DNA of 46,336 nucleotides, taken from Ascidiaceihabitans sp. GTDB taxonomy: Bacteria; Pseudomonadota; Alphaproteobacteria; Rhodobacterales; Rhodobacteraceae. The stretch spans positions 1 through 46,336 of the forward strand of contig JAPKAB010000021.1 in the NCBI GenBank assembly GCA_028825475.1, given 5' to 3'. Below the pieces are notes generated by a model. The model saw only the letters and a program-made list of their open reading frames with translations. It searched no databases and was not told the origin of the DNA. The translations under genes were made by a program, and so were the position numbers. Positions 35,103-43,900 of the stretch are shown here, in pieces (position 1 is the first letter of the stretch; every line of letters begins with the position of its first letter).

Positions 35103-35272
35103 TCCATTGCCTCCATAAACGCGACCACGTGATGATCTAGCATAATGACTTTCTGGCCAATTTTGCAAAAGCAACCAAGTTCGCGGACGGTGTCACACAC
35201 GAACCGAGGTGACGCATTAAGGCGTTTCGCAAGTGCCCTTGGCGTCGTAAACGTTGGGACAATATCATTCAT
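34928..35272 (-). CDS. Small HTH protein of the integrase module
   Basis: 114 aa from ATG 35272 (ATG 35284 possible). The N-terminus has a helix-turn-helix like region (TFTTPRALAKRLNASPRFVCDTVRELG) and VIMLDHHVVAFMEAM, as in excisionase/MerR-like small DNA-binding proteins. The tail is basic (RKESQQKSKQRRGK). It overlaps the integrase start by ~175 bp in another frame and the upstream 68-aa gene by 8 bp. Possible directionality factor; no family name is certain. Confidence 0.6.
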   Translation of the reverse strand: MNDIVPTFTTPRALAKRLNASPRFVCDTVRELGCFCKIGQKVIMLDHHVVAFMEAMECHSKSSSGISSIATGAQLPVGDYEALREQRTKGSRKESQQKSKQRRGKVILMDRAQH

Positions 35273-35471
35273 TGCCCGTCTCATTGCCTTGGCTCGGCTC
35301 GACCATATTTCGTGCGATGTATTCTTGGATAGCGTTATGAGGCAGCAAGAAGTTGGCTCCATTTTTCAAGAATCGGATACTTCTGGTCGATATCAATTTC
35401 CTGATACGCTTCTCTGGCCAACCAGTCTCAGCCGCCAATTGCCTGGGGGTAAGCAGGGAACAATCGTCCAT
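35265..35471 (-). CDS. AlpA/excisionase-like HTH protein, 68 aa
   Basis: MDDCSLLTPRQLAAETGWPEKRIRKLI, then RFLKNGANFLLPHNAIQEYIARN, is the compact helix-turn-helix of AlpA/Xis-type regulators (LLTPxQLAxxTGxPxxRIRxLI ... G...L.P..AI.EY). Such proteins bend DNA at attachment sites or activate the integrase promoter. Divergent from the Xre-type repressor. Confidence 0.72.
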   Translation of the reverse strand: MDDCSLLTPRQLAAETGWPEKRIRKLISTRSIRFLKNGANFLLPHNAIQEYIARNMVEPSQGNETGNE

Positions 35472-35513
35472 AGTTCTTTCCTCTTTATCAAATAGCGGTA
35501 TGATTAGACAGAA

Positions 35514-35534
35514 TACGTCACATAAGGTAACGTA
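35514..35534. promoter_or_regulatory. Candidate repressor operator in the integrase module
   Basis: TACGTCAC (35514-35521) and GTAACGTA (35527-35534) are an inverted repeat with one mismatch and a 5-bp spacer, placed between the divergent AlpA-like and Xre genes, 9 bp before the Xre start. This is the expected position of a phage-type repressor operator. Confidence 0.5.
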
Positions 35535-35543
35535 AGTACGAAT

Positions 35544-35969
35544 ATGGGAACATTTGTCCGAATGTCAACTGTATTGATCGGGATTGGCCAAAGGATGCTC
35601 AGCGTGCGCAGCCAATTGGGCTACCCTCAAAGCAAGGTCGCCGCGATACTAGGGATCGCTGACAAATCCTATAAAAACTATGAACTTGAAAAGAGGGAGT
35701 TGCCGCTCTCGATCGCAGTCAAATTTTGCGAAGAGTTCGACAAGAACCTTATTTGGTTAGTCTACGGGATCTCCGTTCCTGACAGTGAGCAGTCGGCGCG
35801 TCTGGCCGGGGAAACCGCGCAGGCCGTTTTTGATCATGCCGATGCGAATGACAGATCGTTTTCCAGCGCGGAAATTCAGAAATTCACCCACTACATCTTT
35901 GAGCAATCCCTCTCAAAAGGCACGTCGCCTCAAAGCGAAGCAAAGCTGTTCTTTTCGGCTATTGGATAA
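35544..35969 (+). CDS. Xre-family transcriptional repressor
   Basis: 141 aa from ATG 35544; ATG 35562 is an alternative. HTH_3/Xre domain at ~15-70 (GQRMLSVRSQLGYPQSKVAAILGIADKSYKNYELEKRELPL), then KFCEEFDKNLIWLVYG and an acidic helical tail. Probably the lysogeny-type repressor of the integrase module, acting on the divergent promoter. Confidence 0.8.
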   Translation: MGTFVRMSTVLIGIGQRMLSVRSQLGYPQSKVAAILGIADKSYKNYELEKRELPLSIAVKFCEEFDKNLIWLVYGISVPDSEQSARLAGETAQAVFDHADANDRSFSSAEIQKFTHYIFEQSLSKGTSPQSEAKLFFSAIG

Positions 35970-35982
35970 GGCGAGCAACCCG

Positions 35983-36252
35983 ATGAAACATCTAAAAGAC
36001 CCCAAGACGCCAATTAACAAGTTTGCTAACTCTTTGAGATTGATGGGTATCCTGCTTCTGGTCGCCAGTAGTATCGGCTTCATCTCTTATCGCTCAGAGT
36101 CGGGCAACTTCTGGGACATCTACACACTGTTCCTGCTGCACCTTGCCGTTGCAGGTTGTATTTTAGCGTTCCTTGGCGAAACGCTCTGGAAAATTCTCAT
36201 TACAAATAGCGACGTATCCCGCCGCAAATTCTACTTCTATGACGAAGAGTAG
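35983..36252 (+). CDS. Small two-helix membrane protein, 89 aa
   Basis: Start ATG 35983, 13 bp after the Xre stop, so likely cotranscribed. Two hydrophobic helices (LMGILLLVASSIGFISY and DIYTLFLLHLAVAGCILAFLG) with a short polar loop and a charged tail (SRRKFYFYDEE). Family not recognised. In integrative elements, small membrane proteins beside a repressor sometimes act in superinfection exclusion or abortive infection; nothing in the sequence proves that here. Confidence 0.6.
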   Translation: MKHLKDPKTPINKFANSLRLMGILLLVASSIGFISYRSESGNFWDIYTLFLLHLAVAGCILAFLGETLWKILITNSDVSRRKFYFYDEE

Positions 36253-36453
36253 CGGGCTGAAATTGTTGGCAACTAAGCCTCAATGAGGCCTAACTCAGCG
36301 AGCCAATGGCCTACTTAGCAGCCGTTCGGGCAATGTGCGGCGAAGGTCCGGAAGGAGCGCAAGACGGCGTGTATCAAAGCAGGTATACGCCCTGGCCGTT
36401 TCCTGCTGATTTCTTCCAAAAGCCAGCCAGCGAATAATTTTCGCCCTGCCAAT
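36253..36453. other. Gene-free stretch
   Basis: About 200 bp with no supported gene, RNA or repeat. It holds small GC-rich inverted words (for example AAGCCTCAATGAGGCCT near 36286) but no terminator with a U-run. Confidence 0.4.
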
Positions 36454-36683
36454 CTATTCAAGTGATTGTTTTTGCCTACGCATTTCTTCAAGAAGTGGGA
36501 GCATTTTACAGGCGTTGGCTATTTCTGCGGCCTCTTGAAAAGACCTTTCGGCGGCCTCGGCTTGCCCCTTCTCGTTCAGGGCCTGACCGAGGGCGTGAAG
36601 AGCATAGGCTAGAACACCCAAATCACCCGTCTGTCGCGCTCGCGTGATCGCAACTCGGGGGCGCGCGCTACCTTCAACTGCGA
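36454..36683 (-). pseudogene. 3' remnant of a TPR-repeat protein gene, cut by IS30
   Basis: About 76 codons reading leftward from the IS30 left end: ...ARPRVAITRARQTGD, LGVLAYALHALGQALNEKGQAEAAERSFQEAAEIAN, ending EEMRRQKQSLE. The pattern A-L-x-x-L-G-x-x-L-x-x-x-G-x-x-x-x-A is a TPR of the sort found at the C-terminus of adenylate cyclase/MalT-like regulators. The frame continues into the IS30 sequence only by chance. The body of the gene is not in the window. Confidence 0.6.
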
Positions 36684-37754
36684 CTCTTGTTAGAAAACAG
36701 TATGTTATCTGACGAGAGGAATCAGTATGGGAACGACTTATACGCAGCCTAGTATCACAGAACGACGCAGAATAGAACGCTGGAGGCACGCTAAAGTCCC
36801 TGTCGATGAAATGGCGCGCGTTCTCAAGCGTTGCAGGTCGACGATCTTTCGCGAGCTGAGACGCAATCATTTCTCAGATGAAAGTATGCCGAAGCATGAC
36901 GGCTACTACAGTGCCGCAGCACATCTGATGCAGGCTGATCGGCGCGCGCGAGACCGTAAACTGATCAAATATCCTAAACTTTGCAAACGTGTAATTGAAC
37001 GGATCAAAGACGGTTGGACGCCAGAGCAGATCGGCAACCGTATGATCCAGGAACAAGCACCGCTGCGGGTCTGCCAAGAAACGATCTACCGCTACATCTA
37101 CTCGAAAGAAGGTCGGCGCGATGATCTGTGGTGGTATCTCCCCACGCACCGTGCTGCCCGCAGGCCGCGTCGCGCCAGACGGCGCCGAGAACCCAAGTTC
37201 CACCGCGATGTCAGCATCTTGTTCAGGCCCGATGATGTGGCTCACCGTCGCCAGTTTGGACATTGGGAAGGTGATTTGATGCTGTTCAAACAGAAGCTTG
37301 GCCAGACAAATGTCACAACTCTGGTTGAACGTGTAAGCCGCTTTACCGTCGTTCTGAAGAACCCGAACAGACGCACCAAACCGGTGATGGGCAAGATCAT
37401 CAAGGCTATTAAAGACCTGCCTCTGGTCGCGCGCCGATCCATAACTTTTGATCGCGGAAGTGAGTTCATGAACTGGCCACATCTCCAGGCTGAAATAGGT
37501 ACGCAAACGTGGTTCTGTGACCCCTCCTCACCCTGGCAAAAAGGTACCGTCGAGAACACAAACCGACGGGCCCGCAGGTGGCTGCCACGCAAACGCGACA
37601 TCAGATCTATGACAGATCAGGACATGAAAGAGATCAGTGACCGCCTCAACAACACACCTCGCAAATGCCTCGGTTGGAAAACGCCAGCAGAGGTCTTCCG
37701 CGAAAAGATGTTGGAGGAAATGCGATGAACGCCCTACCCTGAGGCTAACAGGAG
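36684..37754 (+). mobile_element. IS30-family insertion sequence, apparently intact
   Basis: Ends: CTCTTGTTAG at 36684-36693 is matched by CTAACAGGAG at 37745-37754 (complement CTCCTGTTAG), 9 of 10 bases. The ~1.07-kb length is typical of the family. The transposase fills the element and is complete. No duplicated target bases (left CGA, right TAG). The right end abuts a second, truncated IS30-family transposase, so a deletion or insertion between two IS30 copies is likely. Confidence 0.75.
36727..37728 (+). CDS. IS30-family transposase
   Basis: 333 aa, full length, with AGAGGA before the ATG. N-terminal HTH (TERRRIERWRHAKVPVDEMARVLKRCRSTIFRELRRN), second HTH (KDGWTPEQIGNRM), and DDE core: Asp in FGHWEGDLM, Asp in ITFDRGSEF and Glu in QKGTVENTNRRARRWLP, then LNNTPRKCLGWKTPAEVF. 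All catalytic residues are present, so it is probably active. Confidence 0.92.
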   Translation: MGTTYTQPSITERRRIERWRHAKVPVDEMARVLKRCRSTIFRELRRNHFSDESMPKHDGYYSAAAHLMQADRRARDRKLIKYPKLCKRVIERIKDGWTPEQIGNRMIQEQAPLRVCQETIYRYIYSKEGRRDDLWWYLPTHRAARRPRRARRRREPKFHRDVSILFRPDDVAHRRQFGHWEGDLMLFKQKLGQTNVTTLVERVSRFTVVLKNPNRRTKPVMGKIIKAIKDLPLVARRSITFDRGSEFMNWPHLQAEIGTQTWFCDPSSPWQKGTVENTNRRARRWLPRKRDIRSMTDQDMKEISDRLNNTPRKCLGWKTPAEVFREKMLEEMR

Positions 37755-38567
37755 TAGCGGTTCAGGTATCGCGCACAATCGTGCGACTGTCTATCGAGAG
37801 ATCAAGCGTAACTTCTTCAAGGATGAGGAACTCGCGCAATTGAATGGTTACTATGGAATGACTGCGCAGAAGTGCACTGCCGAGCGACGTGCGAGACGTC
37901 GAAAATTGGTGCGAATACCTGCGTTGAGAGAAGCTGTGATTGATCGGCTCCAGGAAGGATGGTCACCCGAACAAATTGCCGGCCGTTTGAAGCTTGAGGG
38001 CCACGTGACCTGCGTCAGTCACGAAACGATTTACGCCTATGTCTACAGCTCGGACGGACAATCACAAGCGTTGGCGCGATACCTGCCGGACCGCCGCAAG
38101 AAGAGAAAGCCGCGCTATGCTCGAACTGCGCGTGGTATGGTGTTCCCGCTGGAGCGCTCTATCCATAACAGGCCGAAATATATCAAGGATCGAAGCACAT
38201 TTGGTGATTGGGAAGGTGATTTGATGATCTTTCGCCGCGAACACGGCAAAGCAAACGTTGCCTCTTTGGTCGAACGCAAGACCCGCTTCGCCGTCCTATT
38301 CCGCAATAACGACCGCAGCTCAAAGCACTTCATAGCGAAGCTGATGAATGTCATGGAACCGCTACCCCAAACGGCCCGCCAATCGATCACCTTTGATCGC
38401 GGGATTGAGTTCTCGGGTTGGCGGAAGCTCAAACCTAGGATCGGAACCGAGGCATGGTTTTGTGATCCACAGGCACCTTGGCAAAAGGGTTCAGTCGAAA
38501 AATTAAACAAACAGGCGCGACGATATTTACCGCGAGACACACCGGTAGCGGCACTCACAGTGAACCA

Positions 38568-38987
38568 CTACCGGCTGATGCCGGTAGCATCACGTTTGGA
38601 ATGCAATTCCAGATACTGAAGTATGATGTCGTCGGTGACATTTCCTGAAGTTGTCGAAAAATATCCACGGGCCCAAAATCGCCTGCCCCAGTAGCGTTTT
38701 CGCAGGTCAGGGAACTCCATCTGCACCCGGCGCGAGGACCGCCCTTTGATCCGTTGCATCACCGTAGCCAATGCCAATTTTGGTGGCACATTTATGAACA
38801 TATGGACGTGATCTCGGGCCAGGACGCCTTTGATGATCTGAACGTCCAATTCAGAACAGGTTTGGCCAATGACCTCGCGCAACCGCTCTCCCATTGCGCC
38901 TTGCAGAACGCGGTGGCGATATTTTGTGGCCCACACCACCTGGTATCGATGGTAAAATGTGGTATGACTGGCTGTACAATAGCTCAT
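38568..38987 (-). CDS. tnpA: IS200-like Y1 transposase
   Basis: 139 aa. HUH motif within ARDHVHMFINVPP, N-terminal FYHRYQVVWATKYRHRVL, and the catalytic Tyr helix candidate in ARGYFSTTSGNVTDDIILQYLELH. It has the family's normal length and is uninterrupted. A strong ribosome site (AGGAGG) lies just upstream but is buried in the 26-bp hairpin. The last codons overlap the right-end hairpin. Confidence 0.9.
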   Translation of the reverse strand: MSYCTASHTTFYHRYQVVWATKYRHRVLQGAMGERLREVIGQTCSELDVQIIKGVLARDHVHMFINVPPKLALATVMQRIKGRSSRRVQMEFPDLRKRYWGRRFWARGYFSTTSGNVTDDIILQYLELHSKRDATGISR

Positions 38988-39053
38988 AAGTCTTCCTCCT
39001 GATTTTGAAACCCTTACCCTTCGGGCGGTTTCAAAATCAGGAGGAAGACTTAT
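38986..39053 (-). promoter_or_regulatory. 26-bp perfect hairpin occluding the tnpA ribosome site and start codon
   Basis: Bases 38986-39011 are exactly complementary to 39028-39053, with a 16-nt loop (CCTTACCCTTCGGGCG on the plus strand). On the tnpA strand the 3' arm contains AGGAGGAAGACTT and the first two bases of the ATG, so a transcript entering from outside would fold and hide the start site. IS200 is known to limit its transposase by such a 5' hairpin; this stem is unusually long and has no mismatch. Confidence 0.85.
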
Positions 39054-39173
39054 TCGTTAGCTGAAGCTGACCGACTGGAAGTCGGTGGCTTTGATCCAGA
39101 AAATGGAGAGTAAATGCCTGGGCTGGCGAACACCAACCGAAGCACTCGCAGAAGAACTTAGAAAACTAGGATA

Positions 39174-39250
39174 ACTGAAAATGTCGCAACCTAACTTGAG
39201 CTCACAGTCAATGCTTTCACTCGCCAAGGCGACACTGCGAATATCAAACC
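39174..39250. other. Short gap between IS remnant and tpsB
   Basis: 77 bp that probably hold the degenerate right end of the truncated IS30 copy (TGTCGCAACCTAACTTGAG...). No terminator for the tps operon is visible here. Confidence 0.35.
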
Positions 39251-40915
39251 TCAAAACCCACTTAGCGTTAATCCCCAGGAAACCACTACGTCAGACTGAT
39301 TGGTAAGCGATGTTTTCAGTGGTTTGGCAATCGACAATGACCCTTTTACCGCTTTGTTGAAATCATAATTCACGCCAATACCCGCAGAGACCAATGTCGT
39401 ATGCGCGGGGAATGTTGAATAAACCTCACCGAAATCCATGAATACAAAGCCGTCAAGCGACTTGTTCTGCACCTCGAATTGCTTGTGTAGTTCGGAACTG
39501 ATGTAGAAACCACTATCACCAGCAATACCATCGGATGGGTACCCACGAACGGTTGTGGGACCACCAATCTGGAACAAGAGGTTACCAGGTAATAGATCCT
39601 TGTTCGTATGTTGCCAGGCAGCCGAGCTTACAAAGGTTAACCCATTGTCAAAACGATACTGGCCGTTGACTGAACCTGCCAACAAAAATACATCGCGAGA
39701 AGTGCTTGCAACATTGTCGGTAGATTCCGCTAACACGCCCTGAATTTGCGTCGCGAAACTCCCTTTGGTGCCACGATAGGAGAGCGTGACACCCGGGGCA
39801 TATTTCACAGTATCAGTGTCGACAAGCGGCACACCGGCAGATGCAGATGAGCTTGTACCGAAAAATGCCGACGCTGTGCCAAGGACCGTCCATCGCTCAT
39901 TGATGAAAAAAGGGTGCGATAGATTGAAGTTTACAGATTTAGACTTCCCTGTGATGTCCAAAACCTTTGTTGGACCTGAAACAACGTTGATGTCTGACGC
40001 GGTCAGGCTTGCTGCTAAACGTGTGCCATATACTCCAACTGGCAACTCATAACGCAGGGTTCCGGATCGGCTGCCTTGGCTGAAGGCACCATACGCCAAG
40101 AACGTATCATCAATTCCGAAGAAGCCATATCGACGATATAGAAACGAGGTTTGAGTTCTCCCTGTCGATTTAACGCCCTCGTTGTCCACATAGACCTGAA
40201 ATTCATCCTTTGATGGTTCTGTGATACCCAACAAAAGGTCAGTAAAGCCAAATTCGGCACCAGGTTGCAGCAACAGCCGCAGTTGCGCGCGATTCAGTGC
40301 ATTGAACCGCTGAATATCCTCAGCCGCGGCTGGTACATCAACAGTTGTTCCTCTGGCGAGTTTAACACGGTCAAAGATAAATTTGTCCGACGATGTGTGT
40401 TCGCCAACAACTGCAACATTGCCCAGCTGCCCCTCAACCAACCTGATTTGCAGCTTACCAGCACCTAAATTTTGTGGTGGTAAGATTGCCGCTGCAGTGA
40501 CGACACCCTTCTCGGCATAAAGATCGTTAACATCTCGTACCAATTCAGATATCTGCGAAAAATCAACCCGCTGGTCACGGTATTTCGCGGCGATAGGAGC
40601 CAATTCAGCTTCGGTCAGAAATGCAGAAGGTGGTCCAATTGTGACGGATCTCAACAATACCGTCGCCCCGCCGGACGGAGGCAAGTCGCGACGACCGATA
40701 TCGTCCGTGATGACACCGGGCCCCGATTGTCGCACGGTGGTTGCCGCGTCTTGTTCGTCAAGTCGACGCAGGGCCTCATCAGCCGCTTTGCTTTGGACGT
40801 TGCCTTGCTGGGCCGTGACCTGTGCTTGGGCAAAGGATGTGTTCACAACTATTACCCCTCCAATCACAGACGCAACTACAACTCCTGAAATAAAGGTGCG
40901 GATCGTGTTCGGCAT
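39251..40915 (-). CDS. Two-partner secretion transporter, TpsB/FhaC-ShlB type
   Basis: 554 aa from ATG 40915 (AAGAAGG upstream). Signal-like segment (FISGVVVASVIGGVIVVNTSFAQA), a Gln/Ala-rich N-terminal helix region (ADEALRRLDEQDAA), POTRA domains ~100-260 (PSAFLTEAELAPIAAKY..., YAEKGVVTAAAILPPQNLGAGKLQIRLVEG), then a 16-strand barrel with the conserved L6 motif TVRGYPSDGIAGDSGF and a terminal Phe for BAM recognition (LTLSGF). It secretes the TpsA partner encoded just upstream. 75 bp separate the tpsA stop from this start, so tpsA-tpsB is one operon. Confidence 0.9.
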   Translation of the reverse strand: MPNTIRTFISGVVVASVIGGVIVVNTSFAQAQVTAQQGNVQSKAADEALRRLDEQDAATTVRQSGPGVITDDIGRRDLPPSGGATVLLRSVTIGPPSAFLTEAELAPIAAKYRDQRVDFSQISELVRDVNDLYAEKGVVTAAAILPPQNLGAGKLQIRLVEGQLGNVAVVGEHTSSDKFIFDRVKLARGTTVDVPAAAEDIQRFNALNRAQLRLLLQPGAEFGFTDLLLGITEPSKDEFQVYVDNEGVKSTGRTQTSFLYRRYGFFGIDDTFLAYGAFSQGSRSGTLRYELPVGVYGTRLAASLTASDINVVSGPTKVLDITGKSKSVNFNLSHPFFINERWTVLGTASAFFGTSSSASAGVPLVDTDTVKYAPGVTLSYRGTKGSFATQIQGVLAESTDNVASTSRDVFLLAGSVNGQYRFDNGLTFVSSAAWQHTNKDLLPGNLLFQIGGPTTVRGYPSDGIAGDSGFYISSELHKQFEVQNKSLDGFVFMDFGEVYSTFPAHTTLVSAGIGVNYDFNKAVKGSLSIAKPLKTSLTNQSDVVVSWGLTLSGF

Positions 40916-40990
40916 TGAGTAACCTTCTTTGTATTTTTGGTACGGTTTTTTATTTTGCTCGATTTTAATAATATTCATGATCCTCGCCCG

Positions 40991-43900
40991 TCACTGAACC
41001 CGCAACATGACCGCTGGGCCGTCACCTCGCGCAAATATCATGTACTCAACGCCATTGATTTCGACCACTTCTCCATCGAATTCCGACAGATCCAATTCCT
41101 TCTCGTCACTAAGGGCGACTGAACCGAACGATTGGATGAGCGGATCATCCGCCTGAAGCGTGGTACGAACCGTATCGCGAATGAGGCTAATACCATCAAG
41201 CGGTCTCGGCAGGATATCCGTAAGCTCAGCGGTTTCATCAAATTGCACGACAATCCCATTCGTCGACGTGGCATTTCCATCAAGGGTCAACCCAAAGCCA
41301 AAGCTTGGAACGAACACCTGCACGTTGCTGCCTGTTTGTGGCAAAGGTGTGCGGTTATCGACGTTGACAGTCTGGATCGGTGAGGTCAGCAGCAATGATC
41401 CGGGTACATACGCATTCTGGATTTCGGTGCGCGTTGCCGTTGTCAGTAATGTTGTATCCACAACTTTCAGATCATTCACGATGATGCCTGCGGGTGCATC
41501 AACAACCAACACAGCCGATGTGCCGACCATGTCGTTTGCCCCTGTCGCTGTCAGGTTCAACGGGTTTGGTCTACTAGGGGATTGCGTAATATTTGCGGTG
41601 GTTTTGTCAGCACGCAGTTCGATTGTTTCTGCCACCTGAACGTCGGAAAGATTTAATTCATTCGTGGCTTGAAGATACATGTTTCTCCCACCCAAAACCC
41701 GAATGTTCAGAGAACCGGGCAACCCGCCAACTCCTGCAGTATTGGTCACATCGCCAACCGCGATTTCTGTATCGCCTGTGATATCACCTGTTGAGGTGAT
41801 CGTTGAATCGACCCCCGTCAGGATTGTGTCAAAGGTCACGCCGTCGCCGGTAAGGTCACTTGAACCGTTTGCCGTGACATCGCCACCCAAAACCGCACCG
41901 GTGATTGACGTCACGCTGACATTGCCAACGTCACCAGGCAGACCTGCTGTGTTCAATTTGGTAAATGTCACATCATTCTGAGCGGTAAAGGTTTGGCTTC
42001 CACCACTGGTCGCATCAACGATGTCCATCGTGCCGTTACCGACGATTGTGATCGCGCCTTGATTTGCGGCAAGCGCGGTTAGTTCAATGTCGCTCAGTGC
42101 ATTTGCATTGAGCGATCCATTCGTAGCTGCAGCCTCCAATGCACCCGTCAGGATACGCAGTGGATTTGCAGTCACAGTCACTGTGTTGTCGTCTGCCGTA
42201 TCATTGGCTTGGGTTTTGTCGCCAATGCCCAGACCTGCAATGATCTTAACGCCCGCACCCGCTGCGGTGGCGCTAATGTCGAATACACGCCCCGCCAGTG
42301 TGCCAGCAAATACTTGGCCGCCCGCCGTGATGTTGACCGCATCGGCCGCCGTGCTCGCTGAAGTGATCGCAGTAACAAGCGCATCACCTACCGTTGATAT
42401 CTGCACATTGCCCGCCGCATCAAGCGTGGCACCGTTCAGCATTTTAAGGGATGCTGAAGTTATGCTGACCCCGCCTGCGCCGGATCTCACACGGGCATTC
42501 TGGGTCAAAACCTGGCGCCCACCAGGGGACAGAACAATCTCGCCAGCCGTGTCAACGACACCGTCAACGAAACTTTCGCCCGCAGCGCTAAGCGTTATCG
42601 TGCCGCCCGCTGTAGATTTAGCTTCTGACACATTGAACCTTGCCCCAAGAGGCCCGCGTAGATCAATACTGCCTTGCGCGTTTGATGTGATCGTACCGTC
42701 AAGGCTAACACCTACATTCAAGGCATTGCCCAGCGCGCCGATGGATCCATTGTCAGCGATCAGTTCGACGTTTTGACCCAGAATGTTGATCAATAAATCG
42801 CCATTCGCATTGGCCAATGATCCGCTTACTGCGTTGAGTTTCACATTTTGCGGTGAATAGACCGTGTCGATCGAGCCGCCATTTGCAAATTCAAGGTTCA
42901 CCGTATTTTGTGCCCGCGCCGTTGTAGTGGCACCAGACTTCAGGTCCAATTTAACCGGTACGCTATCTGTTCCGATACCGCCTTGCGAGGCCTCCAAGAT
43001 CAAGTTGCCCGTTGAGACAAGGCGATTTACCCCATTGGTGATGTTATTGCGCACCTTGATGCGTGTCTCACCATTCGTCGTTACGGCACCCAATATGGCT
43101 CCACTGCGCGAGGCAAGAAACGCTTTGCCGATGTCGCTGGTTATCGACGCCGCTTCGGCAGCCGCCACATCAATGTTTAGCTTTTCTTCGGCGTTGAAAT
43201 TCAGTGGGCGTTTGCTCAACACTGTGAGCAACGTGTTTTCAGCCGATACTTTGCCCGCGGCCGCATCATCAAATGCCGCTTTTTGCGTTGCAGTCAGTGT
43301 GTCATAATCCTGACCTAACGGAATTTCCACATCGCCACCTGCCGTTGTGATCGTCAGCAACAGGTCATTGCGTTCCGCAGCGGCCAAGGCCACTTTTTGG
43401 TCCGCGGTCAAAAGCGCTGGGTCAAGGCTAGAACGGATAGAAACCCCAAGATTACCAGAACTGTCTTTAACAGTTTCACCAATACCTTTGTTGGCCAGTA
43501 TGGTCACAATCCTACCAGATACGTTAGCGTCTTTGATCACTGGATTTGTACCCGTCACCGTTTTCAACGCACCCGGCGCAATAGAGAACGCCAATTCACG
43601 TTCGGTCCAGACCGCACCTTTGGTCAGCTCGGCACGTTCATCTGCAGTGGCTACAGCTGTGTAACCTATTACAAATGCGCCACCTGTTTCCGCGCCAACC
43701 GTAGCGTCCAGTTCGCGATAGATTTTGGTCTGCTCAGCCTCATACTCGGTGATTTTAACAGCCGTCGCCGCATCAACTTGCGCGTCCGTAGCCGCTGGAT
43801 CGGCGGCCCTAATCTGATCGCCATAATAGCTGGTCAACGCTTTGTGCTGGCTTGATGTTGGATCAACGCTGACCGTAAAGGCTGCGTCAAAGCTTGATGG

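Larger units (their letters stand above)
38560..39092 (-). mobile_element. IS200/IS605-type insertion sequence with only tnpA
   Basis: One Y1 transposase gene flanked by subterminal hairpins: CTACCGGC-TGAT-GCCGGTAG at 38568-38587 (right end in tnpA orientation) and CCGACT-GGA-AGTCGG at 39071-39085 (left end), as expected for single-strand transposition. No terminal inverted repeats or target duplications, also as expected. Joining the flanks GCACTCACA and GCTTTGATC restores an in-frame IS30 coding sequence, so ends near 38560 and 39092 are plausible, but the exact cleavage sites are inferred. Confidence 0.75.
37755..39173 (+). pseudogene. Second IS30-family transposase, 5'-truncated and split by an IS200/IS605 element
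   Basis: Coding begins abruptly at the first IS30 copy (…HNRATVYREIKRNFFKDEE) and runs through GWSPEQIAGRL, the Asp motifs FGDWEGDLMIF and ITFDRGIEF, and Glu in QKGSVEKLNKQARRYLPRD up to about 38559 (VAALT). After the inserted element the C-terminus resumes near 39095 (ALIQKMESKCLGWRTPTEALAEELRKLG) and stops at 39173. The first ~40 codons and the left IS end are missing. A TTG at 37840 is an internal codon. Clearly different from the neighbouring intact IS30 transposase. Confidence 0.82.

Noticed and set aside
36684..36870. Extension of the TPR frame to 36870
   Set aside because: This part is antisense within the IS30 element; the TPR-like sequence starts only outside the IS end.
37840..38619. 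TTG 37840-38619 as a separate intact transposase
   Set aside because: Similarity begins upstream of 37840 without a start, and the last ~20 codons are IS200/IS605 sequence.
40991..41200. A CDI-type toxin domain at the TpsA C-terminus
   Set aside because: The C-terminal ~60 residues are short and acidic with no VENN-like border, and tpsB rather than an immunity gene follows.
42087..42776. 229-codon plus-strand frame
   Set aside because: Antisense to tpsA. It is a low-complexity Ala/Ser/Val/Pro product of the repeat composition, without a ribosome site.
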